Shown here: positions 23,990-37,773 of the stretch, in pieces | Numbering within the stretch: the stretch's first letter is position 1 | How the letters are laid out: every line of letters starts with the position of its first letter | Made by a program: the position numbers and the translations under genes | Notes under the pieces: generated by a model | Told to the model about the DNA's origin: nothing | Databases searched by the model: none | What the model saw: only the letters and a program-made list of their open reading frames with translations | Origin: Ophiocordyceps camponoti-saundersi (nom. inval.) | Taxonomy: Eukaryota; Ascomycota; Sordariomycetes; Hypocreales; Ophiocordycipitaceae | Reading direction: 5' to 3' | NCBI GenBank assembly: GCA_003339415.1 | Contig: PDHQ01000050.1 | Location: 46,295 to 110,294 of the forward strand | DNA: 64,000 nt

Positions 23990-26290
23990 GAAAGAAAAAT
24001 AGAAATAATAGGGACGCGACGTAATATACGAATTAAAGGAATAGAATAAAGGAAAATATCTTACTATCCTTATTATATAAACTAGCGTTTATAATAATAT
24101 AAGAGCGAATACGGATAATCTTACTATAACTACTATAAGAGATATAGTTTATAGCTTTAGGTATAATATACTCTGCGAAGACGGAGGCGTCTAAGATATT
24201 ATAAATAGTAGTAGGGTTAACTATATTACGGATAATTATACTTATCTTTAAGCGTATATCGTAAGTAGTCGCTATAAATAGGCTTTATATAGCTAGTTAT
24301 TACGGCCGATATTCTTTCTTTATTTATAGCGTATAGAGTATAGGATAAATAGTATATAACTAGTACTATATCGTAAAGATATTAAAAAATAATATTAAAA
24401 GTATATTAATTTATAGGGTTCTTACCTAAGCTTAGTAGATATAATAGTTATTACTTTTTAATAGTTAAATAACTTAGAGATCTATTACTTATTAATAGTT
24501 AAATAGATATAAAGACCGTTACGTATTAATAGTTAAACGGTGCGACGCGAGTTCTTAGTATAGAGCGCGTTATTAATATATTTCTTTACTATAGTTTATG
24601 CCGATACTATATAGAGAGCTAAGGAATACTTTAATCTATCGTTATATTAACGAAAAGGTCCGTATTAATAAGTTTAATAGTTATAATATATTTAGTATTA
24701 TTAGAGGGTTTAACTAAGCTACTTATCTAACTATATAGCTTTTTAGTAATATTATCGGGAGCTATCTTAACTAAATCTAAGATATTAAAGACCGGAATAC
24801 TATTAAGGTTTAGGGTTATTTTAGTTCCGATAATATCGCTCTAAGCCGATAAAAGTATATAATTAATAATAATAGCTAGTAGTAGCGTAATAATATTTTC
24901 GCTAAGTAGATACGTTTATTCTCTTATATAAATATACGAGTTCTAATAGTTCCTCTCGTAAAACTTTAGAATTTTTCCTAAATTATTAAGCGCGGATTTC
25001 TTATTAATAAATATAGTAACCTTATTAATATCGATTAATATGTTCTTAAGAGCGGGAGTATTAAGTAAAATAGGTATAAGAATAGGGAAATCGATAACCT
25101 ATTTATTACTAATATTAAATATTTTCGCTATATAACTTAAGCTAAAGGAAATATTATATTTAGTAAGGCACTTATTAAAATATATTACCTAAATTAAGGT
25201 AATATTTATATCTTAAAATACTAAAGCTTACTTATTATAATATATTATAAAAAAAGTAGGCGAGTATTTAATAACCTAAATTAGACTATTATAACGAGTT
25301 ATTAGAAAGTTATTATTAGCTTTTTTAATATTTTTAGCTTCTAAAATTTCTTAAAATTAGATAGTAATTTTAGAAACGGTTATAGGAGTTATAAGTTATT
25401 AAGAGGCGGAACGAGTTTATCTATTAGGAGTTCTAAGGACGCTTTATTAAGTAGGAGAAAGAGGAGTAATAGATCGCCTTACTAAGGATTTCCTAAAAAT
25501 AGGAGTAGCTCCCTTAACCTTAATCTCTTTTTCTATAGCCGCTAATACTATTTATTTTATCTTACTAAGGTAGTTAATATATAAGATAATAGCTAGGATC
25601 CTCTTAATCTCCTTTAATTTTTTAGAGTCTTAGTAAACTTACCTATTAACTAGGCCCTTAATATAATCTTTTATAATTTCTAATAGCGCGTACGCGTCGT
25701 AGTAGTTCTTTTTAGGTTATTCGGACTACGGAAAGATATTCCCTTTAATATCGGTAAGGGAGTATAAAAGCGTAGGATAGGCACGGCTTCTTATTAGGGT
25801 AGCTAGTACTTTAAAGGCAAAGCTAGCGGTAAAAGAAAATATTACGGTAATTTATCGAGTTAAATATTTAAGCGCTATAATTTTAGAAATATTAGGTAAA
25901 GAGCGATTAGAGCTAGAGTTATTATTTAAAAGTAAGTGCTCGGAATTATAGTCTTCGTTATTAGGGAGTTTTTCGCTATTAGCTTATCTTTTTACTTTTC
26001 GGTTAATATAGTAAATATAACTATCTAATTTACTAAAAGATAGATCGTAGCTTTCTACCTAGAGTGCTTATTTCTAAGTAACGAATATTATATAGTTATT
26101 CGATTTTTAGTTATTAAATTTATAGGTAAGTAACTTAAACGAATACTAGAGTTCGGCGAGGTTTCTAAATAGCTAAATAGCTCTTTTAAAGCTTTCGAAT
26201 ATAAGAGTTAAGGGAGTGCGAATTAGCTATTCGTAAAATAGCTTACGGTATATCTTATCGCGGGAACGATAAGGATCGCTATAAGGAGGA
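23990..26290 (-). pseudogene. unidentified third ORF of element C, downstream of pol
   Basis: Same strand as pol and placed where env-like genes sit in some Metaviridae. Reading frame interrupted almost only by TAA/TAG runs from about 26,290 to 24,350 (more than 600 codons), and another clean frame covers 24,340-24,060, so one frameshift or intron may lie between. Protein-like stretches include YYDAYALLEIIKDYIKGLVN, LKEIKRILAIILYINYLSK, ATPIFRKSLVRRSITPLSP and TIYNILDASVFAEYIIPKAI. No transmembrane segment or envelope feature is evident, and the family is not recognised. It could be an accessory protein, a captured gene, or a displaced gag. Confidence 0.5.
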
Positions 26291-26599
26291 TTAATTTTAA
26301 GTATAAAAGAAAGAAAATAATATAATAATAATAAAAGAAATTAGAAGATAAAAGGGAATAACTATAAAAAGAATAAATATAATATATAGGAAAGATATAA
26401 TAAAAATATAAAATATAAAAGGGGATAATAGAGGATAAATAGAAGAGAGAAAAGGTAAGAGAGAAAAGGTAGGAAAATAAAGGGAAATCCGGTATAAACG
26501 GCGACGCGTTAAGTTTATTATTTCCTAGAGATTTTATACGTTTATTACCAGGTAACTTATTTACCTTATTCTAATAGCCGGTACTTTTTAAAAGTATTT

Positions 26600-29500
26600 G
26601 CACGTTTTTTCCTAGTAATATCTAGCTAGGCTTTTAACTTATCCTTTTCTTTCTCGAATTCTTCGATTATCTTCTTTTATTAGAAATCCTTTTCGGCTAC
26701 CTACTAATTATTATTATTCGGGTATCTTTTCTAATATATAAGATACTTTATTTAAGTAGCACTTTATTCTCTTTTAACTTTTCTCCTATCGAGGATTCGT
26801 TTAATCTTATAATTATCGGTATTAAGCTTAGGGCTAAGTTATTCTCTTAAAGCGTTAGCTAGTTAAAGTTATATAACTAATATAATAAGATAGATATTTA
26901 TAGAGTTATCGAGATCTAGTCGATAAGCTAGATAGCCGATTTATTCGATTACGCGGAAGGGCTTAGTTTACCGTTTTAAAAGCTTCGCTACTTATTCGTT
27001 AGGAATAGAATATCTTTTCCTAAGTTTTAGCTAAACCTAATCGCCGGGCTTAAACTTAAGCTTCTAATATTTCTTATCGTAATATCGTTTTATCGTAGCT
27101 TAAGCGTAAGTAATAGAGATAACTACCTTATCCTTTAATATTTCCTAGGATCTAAGAGAAGCTTAATCGCCTAGATAATAGAAATTATCGTCTATTTAAA
27201 ATCTAGTAAGTAACTTACTTAGCGTAATTTTAATAATTAAGGAGAAGGAGTTATTAAGAGAAAACTAAAAAGCTAGTAAGGCGTTAATTTATCGCTTTAT
27301 TAGGAAATTAATAGCGAAGAATCTAAGAGCGATTTCGATAGTTTAGTTTTATTTTTCGGATAGACCGTTAGTTTAGGGGTAATATATAGTTAATATTAGG
27401 AGTTTAGTGCTAAAAGCAGACTATAAGGTCCTCTAAAGCTTAGATATAAACTTCGGATCCTAATTAGAGATAATTTACTTTAGGAGTTTTTAGTTATAAT
27501 AAGTAAGCTTATAATATAGCCGCTAAGCTTATTCTTTAGTAGTAAAGTAATTATATTTAAGGGTTAAAATATATATTTTCGAGAACTTATCGGTAATAGT
27601 AAGGAGGGTATTATAGAATTTTCCTTTAGGTTTAGATTAAGGTAAGTTTTCTAAAAGGACCGGAGGAAGTCCGGTAATAAAATCTATTATAATTATATAA
27701 AAGGAAATCGCTAAGGAATAGATAGGAATTATTTCCCTAAGAGGAGGCTATTTATTAGTTTAATTATATTTATAAATATCGTATTTATTTACGAAATTAT
27801 CGATTTTTTTTTTAGTTAGGAAATAATAAAATTAAAGGAAAGTTTAGCTTATATATATTTTTAATTAGTATAAAATTTATAAAAATAATACTTAAAAATA
27901 ATTTCTTTAGTATAGTTTTCGGGAATATAAAGTTATTATTAATTATTAATATTTTTAAGATATAATAAGCTATTTACTTAGATAAAAGGGAGTCTTTCCT
28001 AAGAGTCTTTATCTCTAAGTTACTCTAAGATTTCGGACTATCGTATATCGAGGAGATATTTTTCGGAAATCCTATATTAGAAGGCGTTATTAAGAATAGC
28101 TTTTAAGGAAATAAGTATATAGTCCTAGTTAATATAATCCTCCTAGATATCCTTAAGTTCTCCTTATCTTTTTTCTAAGATTACTTTTAAGGGAAGGCGT
28201 AAAAAAAAATTTACGAAAATATTAAAAATACTTAAGATATATTAAACTTTAAAAAAGTATTAACTTAAAAACTAAGAAGCGAGAGTAAGGTAATTATTAC
28301 TTCTTATACTAATAGTAAAAGGAGAGGTTTATTTTATAATTATTAAAATTATAATATAATCCGTAAAAACTATAATCTTCGGTTTCCGGGTTCCGATTAA
28401 ATAAGTTTAGAGTTTACGATAAGCTTATATTAAGTAGGAGATCTTAAGTTTAGTTAGCTAATATCTAATTTCGGCTAGTTTAAGGGTATAATTAAAATAA
28501 TAGATAAGTTTAATAGATTACTAAGGCGGAGCTAAAGATAGTTTCTAGAATTCCTCGTTATCGATATAAAAAAGATAAGCTATAAAATTATTTTTTTAGA
28601 AAGTATCGATTTATAAAAAGAGTTAATAATTAGGAAAAAACTAACTAAGAGTAGCGTTATTATAAAGGGTATTAGTAATATTATTAAAATAGTTAGTTTT
28701 TTCCTTTATTAGGATAATCTTAAACTAAGAGGTAAAAGTATTTTTTTTTAGTTTAGTAATAGGTGCTTTATTTTCTTATTTTTCTTAGAATATTACTATT
28801 TTATATTTCTAAAGGGGGTTAATTTATTATATAAAATAGGGAATAAGATATCTTATCTATTTAACTAATCTAATCTACTACTTAAGATATTATAAAGTAT
28901 TAAGAAACTTAATATCTTATAAGGCTTTTACCTAAGATTAAGTATTTATTAGTATAAATCTATTAACGTAGTATTTTAATATTTTTATAAATAAGTAATA
29001 AAGGAATAATTTAGGAGTAGAGAGGGAAAGATTTATACTAATAAAAAGATTAAATATAATAGATAGATACTTAACGTAATTTTTTAGAGAGTTAGAGAAG
29101 ATTACTATATCGTTAATATATCTAATAATATATACTTTATATAGTCGGAGAATATAATCGATAAATTTTTATATATAAGTAGGCGAATTTTTATACCTTA
29201 TAAGAGCGACTATAGCTCTTTTTAATCCGCGGTAGGAAGTAATTATAAACTGCTTTTAGTAATCTAGATAAACGAGAAACTAATAAAAGAAGCTTTAAGT
29301 ATTAATAGTAGAAATAACCTTTTTACTCGCTAATTTATAGATTATATTTTAAGGGAGAGGTATTAAATATATATTAGGAACGGCTATACTATTTAAAGCT
29401 TATAAGTTATTAATAATACGTAGTTTACCTTTTCTTTAAATAATAAAATATAAGCTAGCGAAAAGTAAAGCCTTAAGCGCTTATTTTATTTTACCTTATA

Positions 29501-32500
29501 AATATATATTATTATACTTTTTATTAAGGAAATCTTAATTAGGTTTATTTAATAGATAGGGACGTAAATTAAGTTTCTTCTCGTACTAATTATCGACGAG
29601 GGGAATCTTTAGATACCGCTTAGGGGGCAGATTAATTAGTCTAATATCTTCTTAGAGTTTCGGAAAGGAATTATAAAGTTATTTTACTTTTCTAGATAAC
29701 TAAAAATCTAATATATAGATTTTAACGCTATATTCTCTTTCGATTTCTAGGATATTAAGTATTTTAAAAATACCTAAACGATAAAGTTAACTTAGATCCG
29801 GGAGGTTAATAAGAGGTAAGTTAGTATTAGTTTCGTTAGATAATATTATTTAGTCTAAAAAAGAATCTAGCGTTAAATATTTATTAAGGTTATCTAAGGA
29901 GTTTTTCTTAGTAATTTATTAAGGGATTATAAAAGAAAATTAATCGTTAAGATTTAATATAATATTAACCTTTTTTTTTATTTAAAAGAGATTAGTTTAT
30001 TACTTAAGTTAAAGATAGTTAAATAGAAATAGTTACGAATAATAAAACCTAAGAGGAAATAAAAGTTAGGGAAAAAGATAAAGTCGCGATTTTTAGGAGG
30101 ATCTCTAATTAATACTAAAATCGTGCCTATTAAAAAAAGAGGGATTATTATTACTAAAATAGCTATTATATATCTACGAATAGCTAGTCCTTTATAAGTA
30201 GAATAATATTTAATATATATTCCTTTATAAAGTTAAATCTAAAGCTCTTATCGAGAGTTAAGAATATTAATTCTATAAGGGATTAAAAATCCTTATCTTA
30301 ATAAAACTCTAGTAAGAAGATACTTAATAACCTAAGCGCTAGCTTTAAACTTATTAACGTAAAACTTACCGTTAATTTTGCCGACGATATATAAAATAAA
30401 GGTAGCCTAATTATAAGTTAAGGCTAATCTAATACTATTTAAGCTACGAATTATTATTAGATTATAGTTAATATTATCGAACTTATTAAGTAAGTCCTTT
30501 CTAATAAGGGATTTATTTACTTTAATATCGATATATATTTCTATAATATTAGATAGTTTATTTTTACTAAATATTAAAATCTTCGTATAAGAAAAATAGG
30601 AAACTTATTTTAAAAGAAAATTAGTTATTTAAGGAGTAGCTTCGATAATAGGAAGGTTTTTAGGAAAAAAGTTTTTAATAATATCGAGAGGTTTTATTTT
30701 ATATTTTTTAGGATCCGAAATAAGATAATATAAGTTATCGGCTAATTACTTATCTTTTTTAGCTTTAGATAATTTAGATAAGTTAGTTTTATTATCCGGA
30801 TTATATTTAGAGATATTAAAGATTATATTATATATCTCGGAAAAGATTATAAAAACTCTATTAGTATTAAGATCTTATTCGGTAAGTTCGTAAGTAAGAT
30901 TAATAAAGATAAAATTACCTTTTAAACTTTCTCTATTTTTTTTTAGGAAAAGCTATTTAATCTTTATTTTAAACTTAATATTCTTATTAAAAGGTTTTTA
31001 GGTATTATCTGTTAGCTTTCTAAAGAAATCGTTTAGTTTATAATTTAGTTAATAGTCCGGATTTCGCAAAGATTTCTCCTCGGAATTATTTACCTTATAA
31101 TTACGTTAAGGTAACCTACCTAAAGCTATATATTAAGTAATATTATTTTATAAATTACCTTAAATTCCTCTAATTAGCTTAGTTTAGAGGTTCGGAATAA
31201 GTTATTCGTATTTATATATTTAATTATCTAAGGTATCTTCGCTAGTTAACTATCGGAAAGTTTCTTAGAGTAAGATATTAAATTAAGAGAAAACGATTAT
31301 TAATATAAATTATTTAAGATAAAGAGCTACTTAAGCTATTCTCTTTATTTTAGATACTTATAATCGGAAATCTTTTCTAGTAAGTATATCCTAAGATATA
31401 AAGCTTTATTTTTATATAGTAAGAGCGGTAATATTAAGTTAGATAGTAAACCTTTTCTAAAAAGCTTTTACTTATCCTTAAATTCCTAAATTAGGAAGAG
31501 TTAGTTTTAATCTAATCTAAGGGTTTAGATTTCTAAAATACTATTTTATAATATAACCCCGAAAAAAAAAGGGAATAAATTATACGAGTTTATCTATATA
31601 ATCCTCGCTTTAGGCGGTAACTTATTTTAGAGCGTTTATAAATTAGTTAATATTTTAGTAAATAATAATTTAATTAGTTTTTTTAATCTAATTAAAAATA
31701 ATATTAAAAATACTAATAAGCTTAAATTATCCGATATTTTTAGCTCGTAACCTAACTTATTATCTAAATAGTTTCTACGATTTTAATTAATTATATAATT
31801 ATAAATTATTATTTAAGTTAATATATTTAAGGTAATTTAAGTTTTAAGGTACGATATTATAGGAGTAGAGTATATTATTAACTATTTATATTATTTTTTC
31901 TTTTTCCGCGAAAAATAGAGGAGGTTTTCCGAAATTAAATAATATTATAAGAGGATTTAGAAAATACTACCTAGTTAAGGTATTTTTCCTTAAGGTAGAT
32001 AGTTCTCTTTTTAAAAAAGATTCTTATAGCGTAGAGGTTTTCTTTCCTTTATCCTAAAAGGAGGTTTCCTCTTTACCTTCTTCTTAAAAAGGGACTCTAG
32101 TATTTTCCTTACTTTCTACTAGTAAAGTAAGCTATTTACCTTTTCTTTTAGTATTACTTATAGTTTAAAAATACTTTTAAATAAGGAGTAGCTAGTTTTC
32201 TAAGGGAATTCTAAATAAGTAAGGGATACCGTTAGATATATACTTTAGTTAATTTACTTATTTAAATAGTTAATTATAGTTTACTATAATATTTAGATTA
32301 GTTAGGAAAAGTTCGATTATAGTAAGTAACTTAGTTTTTTAGGAATTATTTTAATATAATAAGTATTTTTAAACTAGCTTTATTTCCCCGTATTATAAAG
32401 GAGGAAATTTACCTTAGAAGGGGTAAGGTTTCTTTACTACTTTATAAGTATTAAAAGTATAAGCTTTTTCTTTCTTAGCTATAACTTCTTCCTTAATTAC

Positions 32501-32600
32501 CTTAAGGAGTTTAGGGGTAAAGAAATAGTATATAGTTAGGGTTAAGTAATAAACGTAGTAAAGCTTTCTTTTAAGCTAAAGATTTACGCTTATAAAGTTT
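26600..32600 (-). pseudogene. gag-pol remnant of element C (Ty3/gypsy)
   Basis: The minus strand carries, in order: a Lys-rich gag region (EEVIAKKEKAYTFNTYKVVK, near 32,440-32,500); reverse transcriptase with its catalytic box seen as YINDIVIFSNSL, that is Y-I-N-D for Y-I-D-D (about 29,086-29,121); and the C-terminal integrase region with IKRYYDKKY, LKLRKRYSIPNE and PFRVIE (about 26,930-27,110), which is diagnostic of gypsy rather than copia pol. Protease and RNase H are assumed from spacing. Outer limits are approximate. Confidence 0.85.
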
Positions 32601-32685
32601 TATTAGTAAAAAATATTTCGGGTTTAACTTATTACCTTAATAGCTAAAAATCTATAAGTTAGTAAAATATAGAATTACTACTAGT

Positions 32686-33279
32686 TAATATACGCTTATA
32701 CGTATAATCTACTAATAGTTATATATACTAAGCTAGCTATTAGATATAATATATAGGAAAAGGAGATAGGCTAGCTACCGATTATAAAATTATAGAATAG
32801 CTATTATAAAAGGTATAAGTATAAGTAAGAGTTTTTTAAGAATTAAAATAGTAACTATAAAAGAATTTAAATTACTACTTAAAGGAATATTAAGCTAATT
32901 ATATAGCTAAGAGCTTAAGGAAGATTTCCTAGTATAATCTTAAAAGTATTTACCTAAAGGGATTTTACGGTAATTTCCGAGTATATTAGTAAAATAGAGA
33001 TTTCCTAATACGCGGTAATTTCCTAATATATAAGGATTTCCTAGTAAAATCCGGAGATTTCTAAAAGTATATTTTAATATTAGATCTTACTAAAAATCTT
33101 AGTAAAATCTTAAGAGTTATTATAGAGAAATCCTAAGAGGAAATCCTAGTAATTTCCTAAGCGTAAAGGTAATAAAGTTTCTAAGAGAAATCCGAGTAAA
33201 ATCCTAAGTTAGGAAATCTTAGGGAAATATTATAAGAGGTTAGGCGATTTATAAAGGTGTTATTACACATCCCGTATTA
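32686..33279 (-). repeat. 5' LTR of element C (594 bp)
   Basis: Direct repeat of 23115-23708. It is followed directly by the target duplication acgcc (33280-33284), after which the B reverse transcriptase resumes. Confidence 0.92.
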
Positions 33280-33284
33280 ACGCC

Positions 33285-36200
33285 TAATTTTACTATTCTA
33301 TATAGCGGACGATAGATATATAGAATAGTATTTTCTAGGAAGCGGTCTTATATCTCCTTCGGTAATTATATAAAAATTAGTCTTATTAGGCGGTTATGCG
33401 ACTATATATACGCTTAGGTAATATCGTATAGCTCTCCGTATATACTATATAACTATATAAAAGAAAGGCTTAAAGCGAGGATTAGTTTCTAGCTTATTTA
33501 TAAAATCGTAAGCGATTAAGTAAGTATAGTAGCCTTATCGGTATCGGCATAGCTTTATATAATAAGTTATAACTTTTTATATAGCTTTATAATCTTATTT
33601 TTAATTTCTTATATAAGCCTTATATAAAAAATACGTAGCTAGCTATATTTAGCTAGGTTATATTATATAAAGATAAAAATATCCTAAGTAGTAAAGCTAT
33701 CGATTTTAGCGCGGTCTAATTCTTCGAATAGGAAGCTAGGGGTTATAATAATATTATCTTAACGGAGTTATACGGCGAGGGTAATATCTTTCGTTTCTTT
33801 CTTCGAGAGGAAAATAAGGGAGATAAATAAGTTTACCGTACGATCGGTAAAATCCTTATATCCCCGCAGGCTATAACGCGGAATCTTAATAGTAAATCTC
33901 TTCGTATAAGTATTAGCTTTTTTCGTAAGAGCTTCGTTAGGCGGAAAATATAGCTTAATCTACGTTATACGGAACTTAGTAAGGCTACTAAGAAGGTTTA
34001 TAAAAATAGATTACCCTTTAATTACTAAAAGTTCGTATAGTCCTATTTAGCTTTAGTATTTACGCTAAACTATTACCTAAGAATAAAGGGGAAATATAAG
34101 GTTTTCGTATAAGCGAGGTCCGTTTCGCGTAGTAAGTACGCGGCTAATATCTCTTTTCGCACGAAGTTCCTAAATTACCTTTATTACTTTTCGAATTATA
34201 GTCGCCTATACGATAATATCTAAAGATAAGGGCGAGGTACCGTAAATACGAGGGTATATATCGAAGATAAGGAGTATAAGTACGAGGCTATTAGGTCTTA
34301 CCGTATTATTTAAGTATTTTACTATAAGCTAGAGGATTATATTATTATCGGCCTAATTTCTAAGGTTTTCCTTAAATATATTATACGTATATCGAAAAAA
34401 GATATATAAGCGTTCGACCTTACTAATTACTTAGTGCGCCTTAACGGGTATTTCCTTATATAACGAACTAATAATTTATACGGAAGAATAGAATTTATCC
34501 GAAAAAAAGTTTATACCGGGGTTATATATAATAATATCCGGAGGGCCTTAGTAAATAGTAATCTAATAGCGGTAAAAGGCGTTCTATATATCTTAAGTAA
34601 AAAGTAATTATATAAAAATAGTAGCTTAAAAAAATATAGCCTTATTAATAATATAGAGAGCGTTCTTATTACTTAGTTATACGATATTTATAATAATCTC
34701 GTAATTAAAAAAAATATTATCTTTAATTAAGAATTTAAATTATTATAATAAGGGGTTATACGTTTAGTATTAGTAATAGAACTTCTTTATCGTATAGAGC
34801 GATATTTTAGAGATATTACTATAACTTATATTCCGAAGTAAGTTATAAAGATATTCCGTATAAGGGTATCTAAAGCGATAATATAAATAATAGAGCTATG
34901 CTTTTATAAAGAAAAAGGCGGCTTTACGCGGAGACGTATAGAAGAACGGATATCCCTATTTCTATATAACGGGGATTATTTAACCGTTTTTATATACGAT
35001 AACGTTCCTAATATTATCGAAGTATACCCCTAAATAATCTATATCTCTAAGGGAAAAGAGGAATAGCGTAAAGGTATCGAGAATATAATACTATATAATA
35101 CCGAAAAAGCTATTAATATTAATTATACTAATTAAGGTTATGGCGGCTAAGCTACTAAACTTAATTATTATAATACTTAAGGTTTAGTCGATTTACGTAT
35201 CTAAATTCTCTCGTACGAATATTTCTACCTAGTCTTTACTAATAGTAGAGAAGTTCGCAATACTAGTATCTTAAAGTTATTTTTAGTATTTTATATAATA
35301 GGCGTCTACGAGAAAACCTTAATTACTTAGTTATACGGTTTACTATGCGAAGATATTTTCCCCTATAAATTAATATATAAAAGCACTCGAGAGGATAAAT
35401 TAGGCAGCTTCCTCGGGAGCGTCCTTATCTTCCTTTTCGTATAACGAATTATTAAGGTTATTAATAATATTATATCCCTCGTACTTAAGGAGGAAGGCTT
35501 CGAATTTATCGTCCGTAAGGGGGTCCTTATCGAATTCTTCGTATAAAGTAAAGTACGCTTTTCTCGCGCGGTTAAAATCCCTTTACTTATAATTTATTAA
35601 CTAATACCTTTCTTTCTTATAAATAAAATAGCGCTTCTTTATATAGAGTAATAGGCGGCGGTCCTCTTACCGGACCTATTTAAATTTACCTATACGGAAT
35701 TTTAGCCGGGGTAAATTTAGTTATAAGGAGTTCGTACGATAATATCGATTAATAAAGAACTAGTCGGACGTTTTCTTACGGTTAAGGGTAACCTAAAGCG
35801 ATATACGAAAAATAAAGAAAAACTCTTCGTATAAGGGCTTCGTAGAGAGAAATGCCGGCTTAAGTTCTAGCACCTTACGGCAGGCCCTTATTATTATAGC
35901 GTAGAGTTAAGTTTCCCCTTTACTAAGGGTATATTATATAAGTTATATTTTCTTAATTAATTCCTTAAGGATTTCTAGTATAGTTTTCTCCGGGTATTTC
36001 CTTCGTATAAAAGTAAAAGTTATACCGGTCTAATTAGCCTAATATTACGTACGATTCGTTATTATATTAAAATACGAATTAAGTATTTAATAGATCTTAT
36101 CCTACCTTTTCTTAAGTCCTATATAATAGAGGTAGTATAACTACGCTAGGCTCGTAAGAACGTTTAGGAAAATAGCGTAGTACTAGTTTTCGGTAATACT

Positions 36201-37238
36201 AATCTATCGGTAATATAATATAAAAAGCTTAGCTTTATCGTATAAGATATTATATAGATAGCCTAAGTAATTCTAATCTTTTCGCTAGCCTTTACTAAAT
36301 ATTATAACTTTCTTAGAAGTAATTAGGCTATTATAAATTAGTCGTATAAGGGGAAAAACGAAGGCCGGGCTTTTTAGGATTATTACGAGAGCTATAGATA
36401 AGTTTAGTATTTCCTTCGCTTTATATAGGGTTATATTAGGAGTTATACTAAGAGTTATATAGAGAGGAACCTTAATTAATAGGATAATTTTCTAGATAAG
36501 CTTTAGGGTAGGGGTTACTAGAGTTATCGAAAAGGTAGCTAAAACGTAATTATATAAAGCTTTAATTATAAAGAGGAATTTCTCGATAAAGCTGCCGGTT
36601 TATTATACGGTAACGCCTTATTTTTTAAAAAGCTATAAGAAGGCCTTAAGAAATAGATAAGAAACTTACTTTACTTAATATTTAGTCTATCTATAAAAGT
36701 CTTCCTAAGCGCTTCTAGTAAGAAGGGAGCCCCTAATTTTCGAGTATATCGCTTTATACGTAATCTTTCCTACGTATATTATAAGTTCGATATCTAAGGG
36801 TTTATTTACGATTTTTAGGTCGGTTTCTTAGAAATCCGAGCTAGTTTTTACTTACTATGTATAGACCGGGATAATATTTCCTTCGGCTATCTCTTCGTAC
36901 GTAATCGGGTTAAGTTCCTAAGCCTAAGTTTAGGTCGGTTCCGGGGTTACTAAGGTTAGTTCGGGCTAAGTATACGTAAGCGTAGGCGCGTTCGAAAGTG
37001 CTAAAAGCGCACGAGAGTTCTTATCGGATAATAAGGCACGTAAAGCTATCGTTATTATCCGAGGGGGTTCGGTATAAGGAAAAACTTATTTTCTTTCTCT
37101 ATCGTACGAGGTAGCTATTATATATATTATTAAGTTATATAAGAGGGTAAGGTTAAGTATAACGGATTATTAATCTTTTTATCTATAGTTATCTCTTCTA
37201 TCTTAGCTAATTTATATATTACCTAATATATTAATTAA
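33285..37238 (-). pseudogene. gag, integrase and reverse transcriptase N-terminus of element B
   Basis: Minus-strand frame with TAA/TAG as nearly the only stops. Near the insertion of C it reads YGELYDITQAYI and LPKEI...RF...TILYI (about 33,300-33,450), the region preceding the PLYG motif of fungal copia reverse transcriptase. Upstream are RIPRYSLRGYKDFTDRTVNL (about 33,820-33,880) and, in the gag part, FNRARKAYFTLYEEFDKDPL with TDDKFEAFLLKYEGYNI (about 35,460-35,570). Subdomain borders cannot be fixed because of RIP. Confidence 0.8.
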
Positions 37239-37514
37239 TATTAGATAGGCTATTTATTACTAGTAACGTAAGGGTTCTAAAAAGGAGTATATTATCGTAA
37301 TTACCCTTTTATATATAACGTACGGGGAGGGTAGCTATCTAAATACCTAATCGAATATATAAAGTAATAGTAAGGAATATAAAGAGTAGAGTAGGGAGTT
37401 ATAAGATTAGAAAGATCTCGTATAAAGGTTCCTTATAACTCGGGAAGGCCGTACGAAGGGACGAGGCTATAGGGATAATACGAGGCTATTAAGGCATCGT
37501 GAGATACCTTAATA
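37239..37514 (-). repeat. 5' LTR of element B (276 bp)
   Basis: Direct repeat of 20387-20662, followed by the target duplication gatat (37515-37519). Confidence 0.92.
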
Positions 37515-37519
37515 GATAT

Positions 37520-37773
37520 AGTTATCTATTCTTATTTATCGTATTTTACGCTTTTTCTTATTATTTTATATTATACCTTTAGATTAAGAAAGCTAGTTAA
37601 ATTTTTTACTACTAAAATTAGTATAAAATAATTTTCTTTATTTTTATTCTATATATAGAATTTTCCGTTATATTATAGCGTTCTAAATTAATTAAATAAG
37701 CCTAAAAGTAAGAAAATAAAAGTATCGTAAACTTTAGCGTAGCGGAAGCGTATAATAGAAGGCGCTTATAACT
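37520..37773 (-). other. leader segment of element D between its 5' LTR and the element B insertion
   Basis: This 254-bp fragment belongs to D: in element orientation it should hold the primer-binding site next to the LTR (minus strand agttataagcgcc directly after the LTR) and the start of gag. The frames are too decayed for a firm call. Confidence 0.5.

Larger units (their letters stand above)
23115..33279 (-). mobile_element. LTR retrotransposon C (Ty3/gypsy) with an extra ORF
   Basis: A 10,165-bp element with 594-bp LTRs and a perfect 5-bp target duplication, acgcc, at 23110-23114 and 33280-33284. It lies inside the reverse transcriptase of B and is therefore the youngest in that branch. 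On the minus strand it has gag, protease, reverse transcriptase, RNase H and integrase in Metaviridae order, then about 2.3 kb of further open frame before the 3' LTR. Heavily mutated by RIP. Confidence 0.93.
20387..37514 (-). mobile_element. LTR retrotransposon B (Ty1/copia), interrupted by element C
   Basis: Bounded by 276-bp LTRs and a perfect 5-bp target duplication, gatat, at 20382-20386 and 37515-37519. Without element C and its duplicated bases it is about 7.0 kb. It inserted in the gag side of D. Its polyprotein is of the fungal copia type whose reverse transcriptase contains a DITQAY-like motif, different from the A and D proteins. It was itself broken by element C within the reverse transcriptase. 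Confidence 0.93.
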
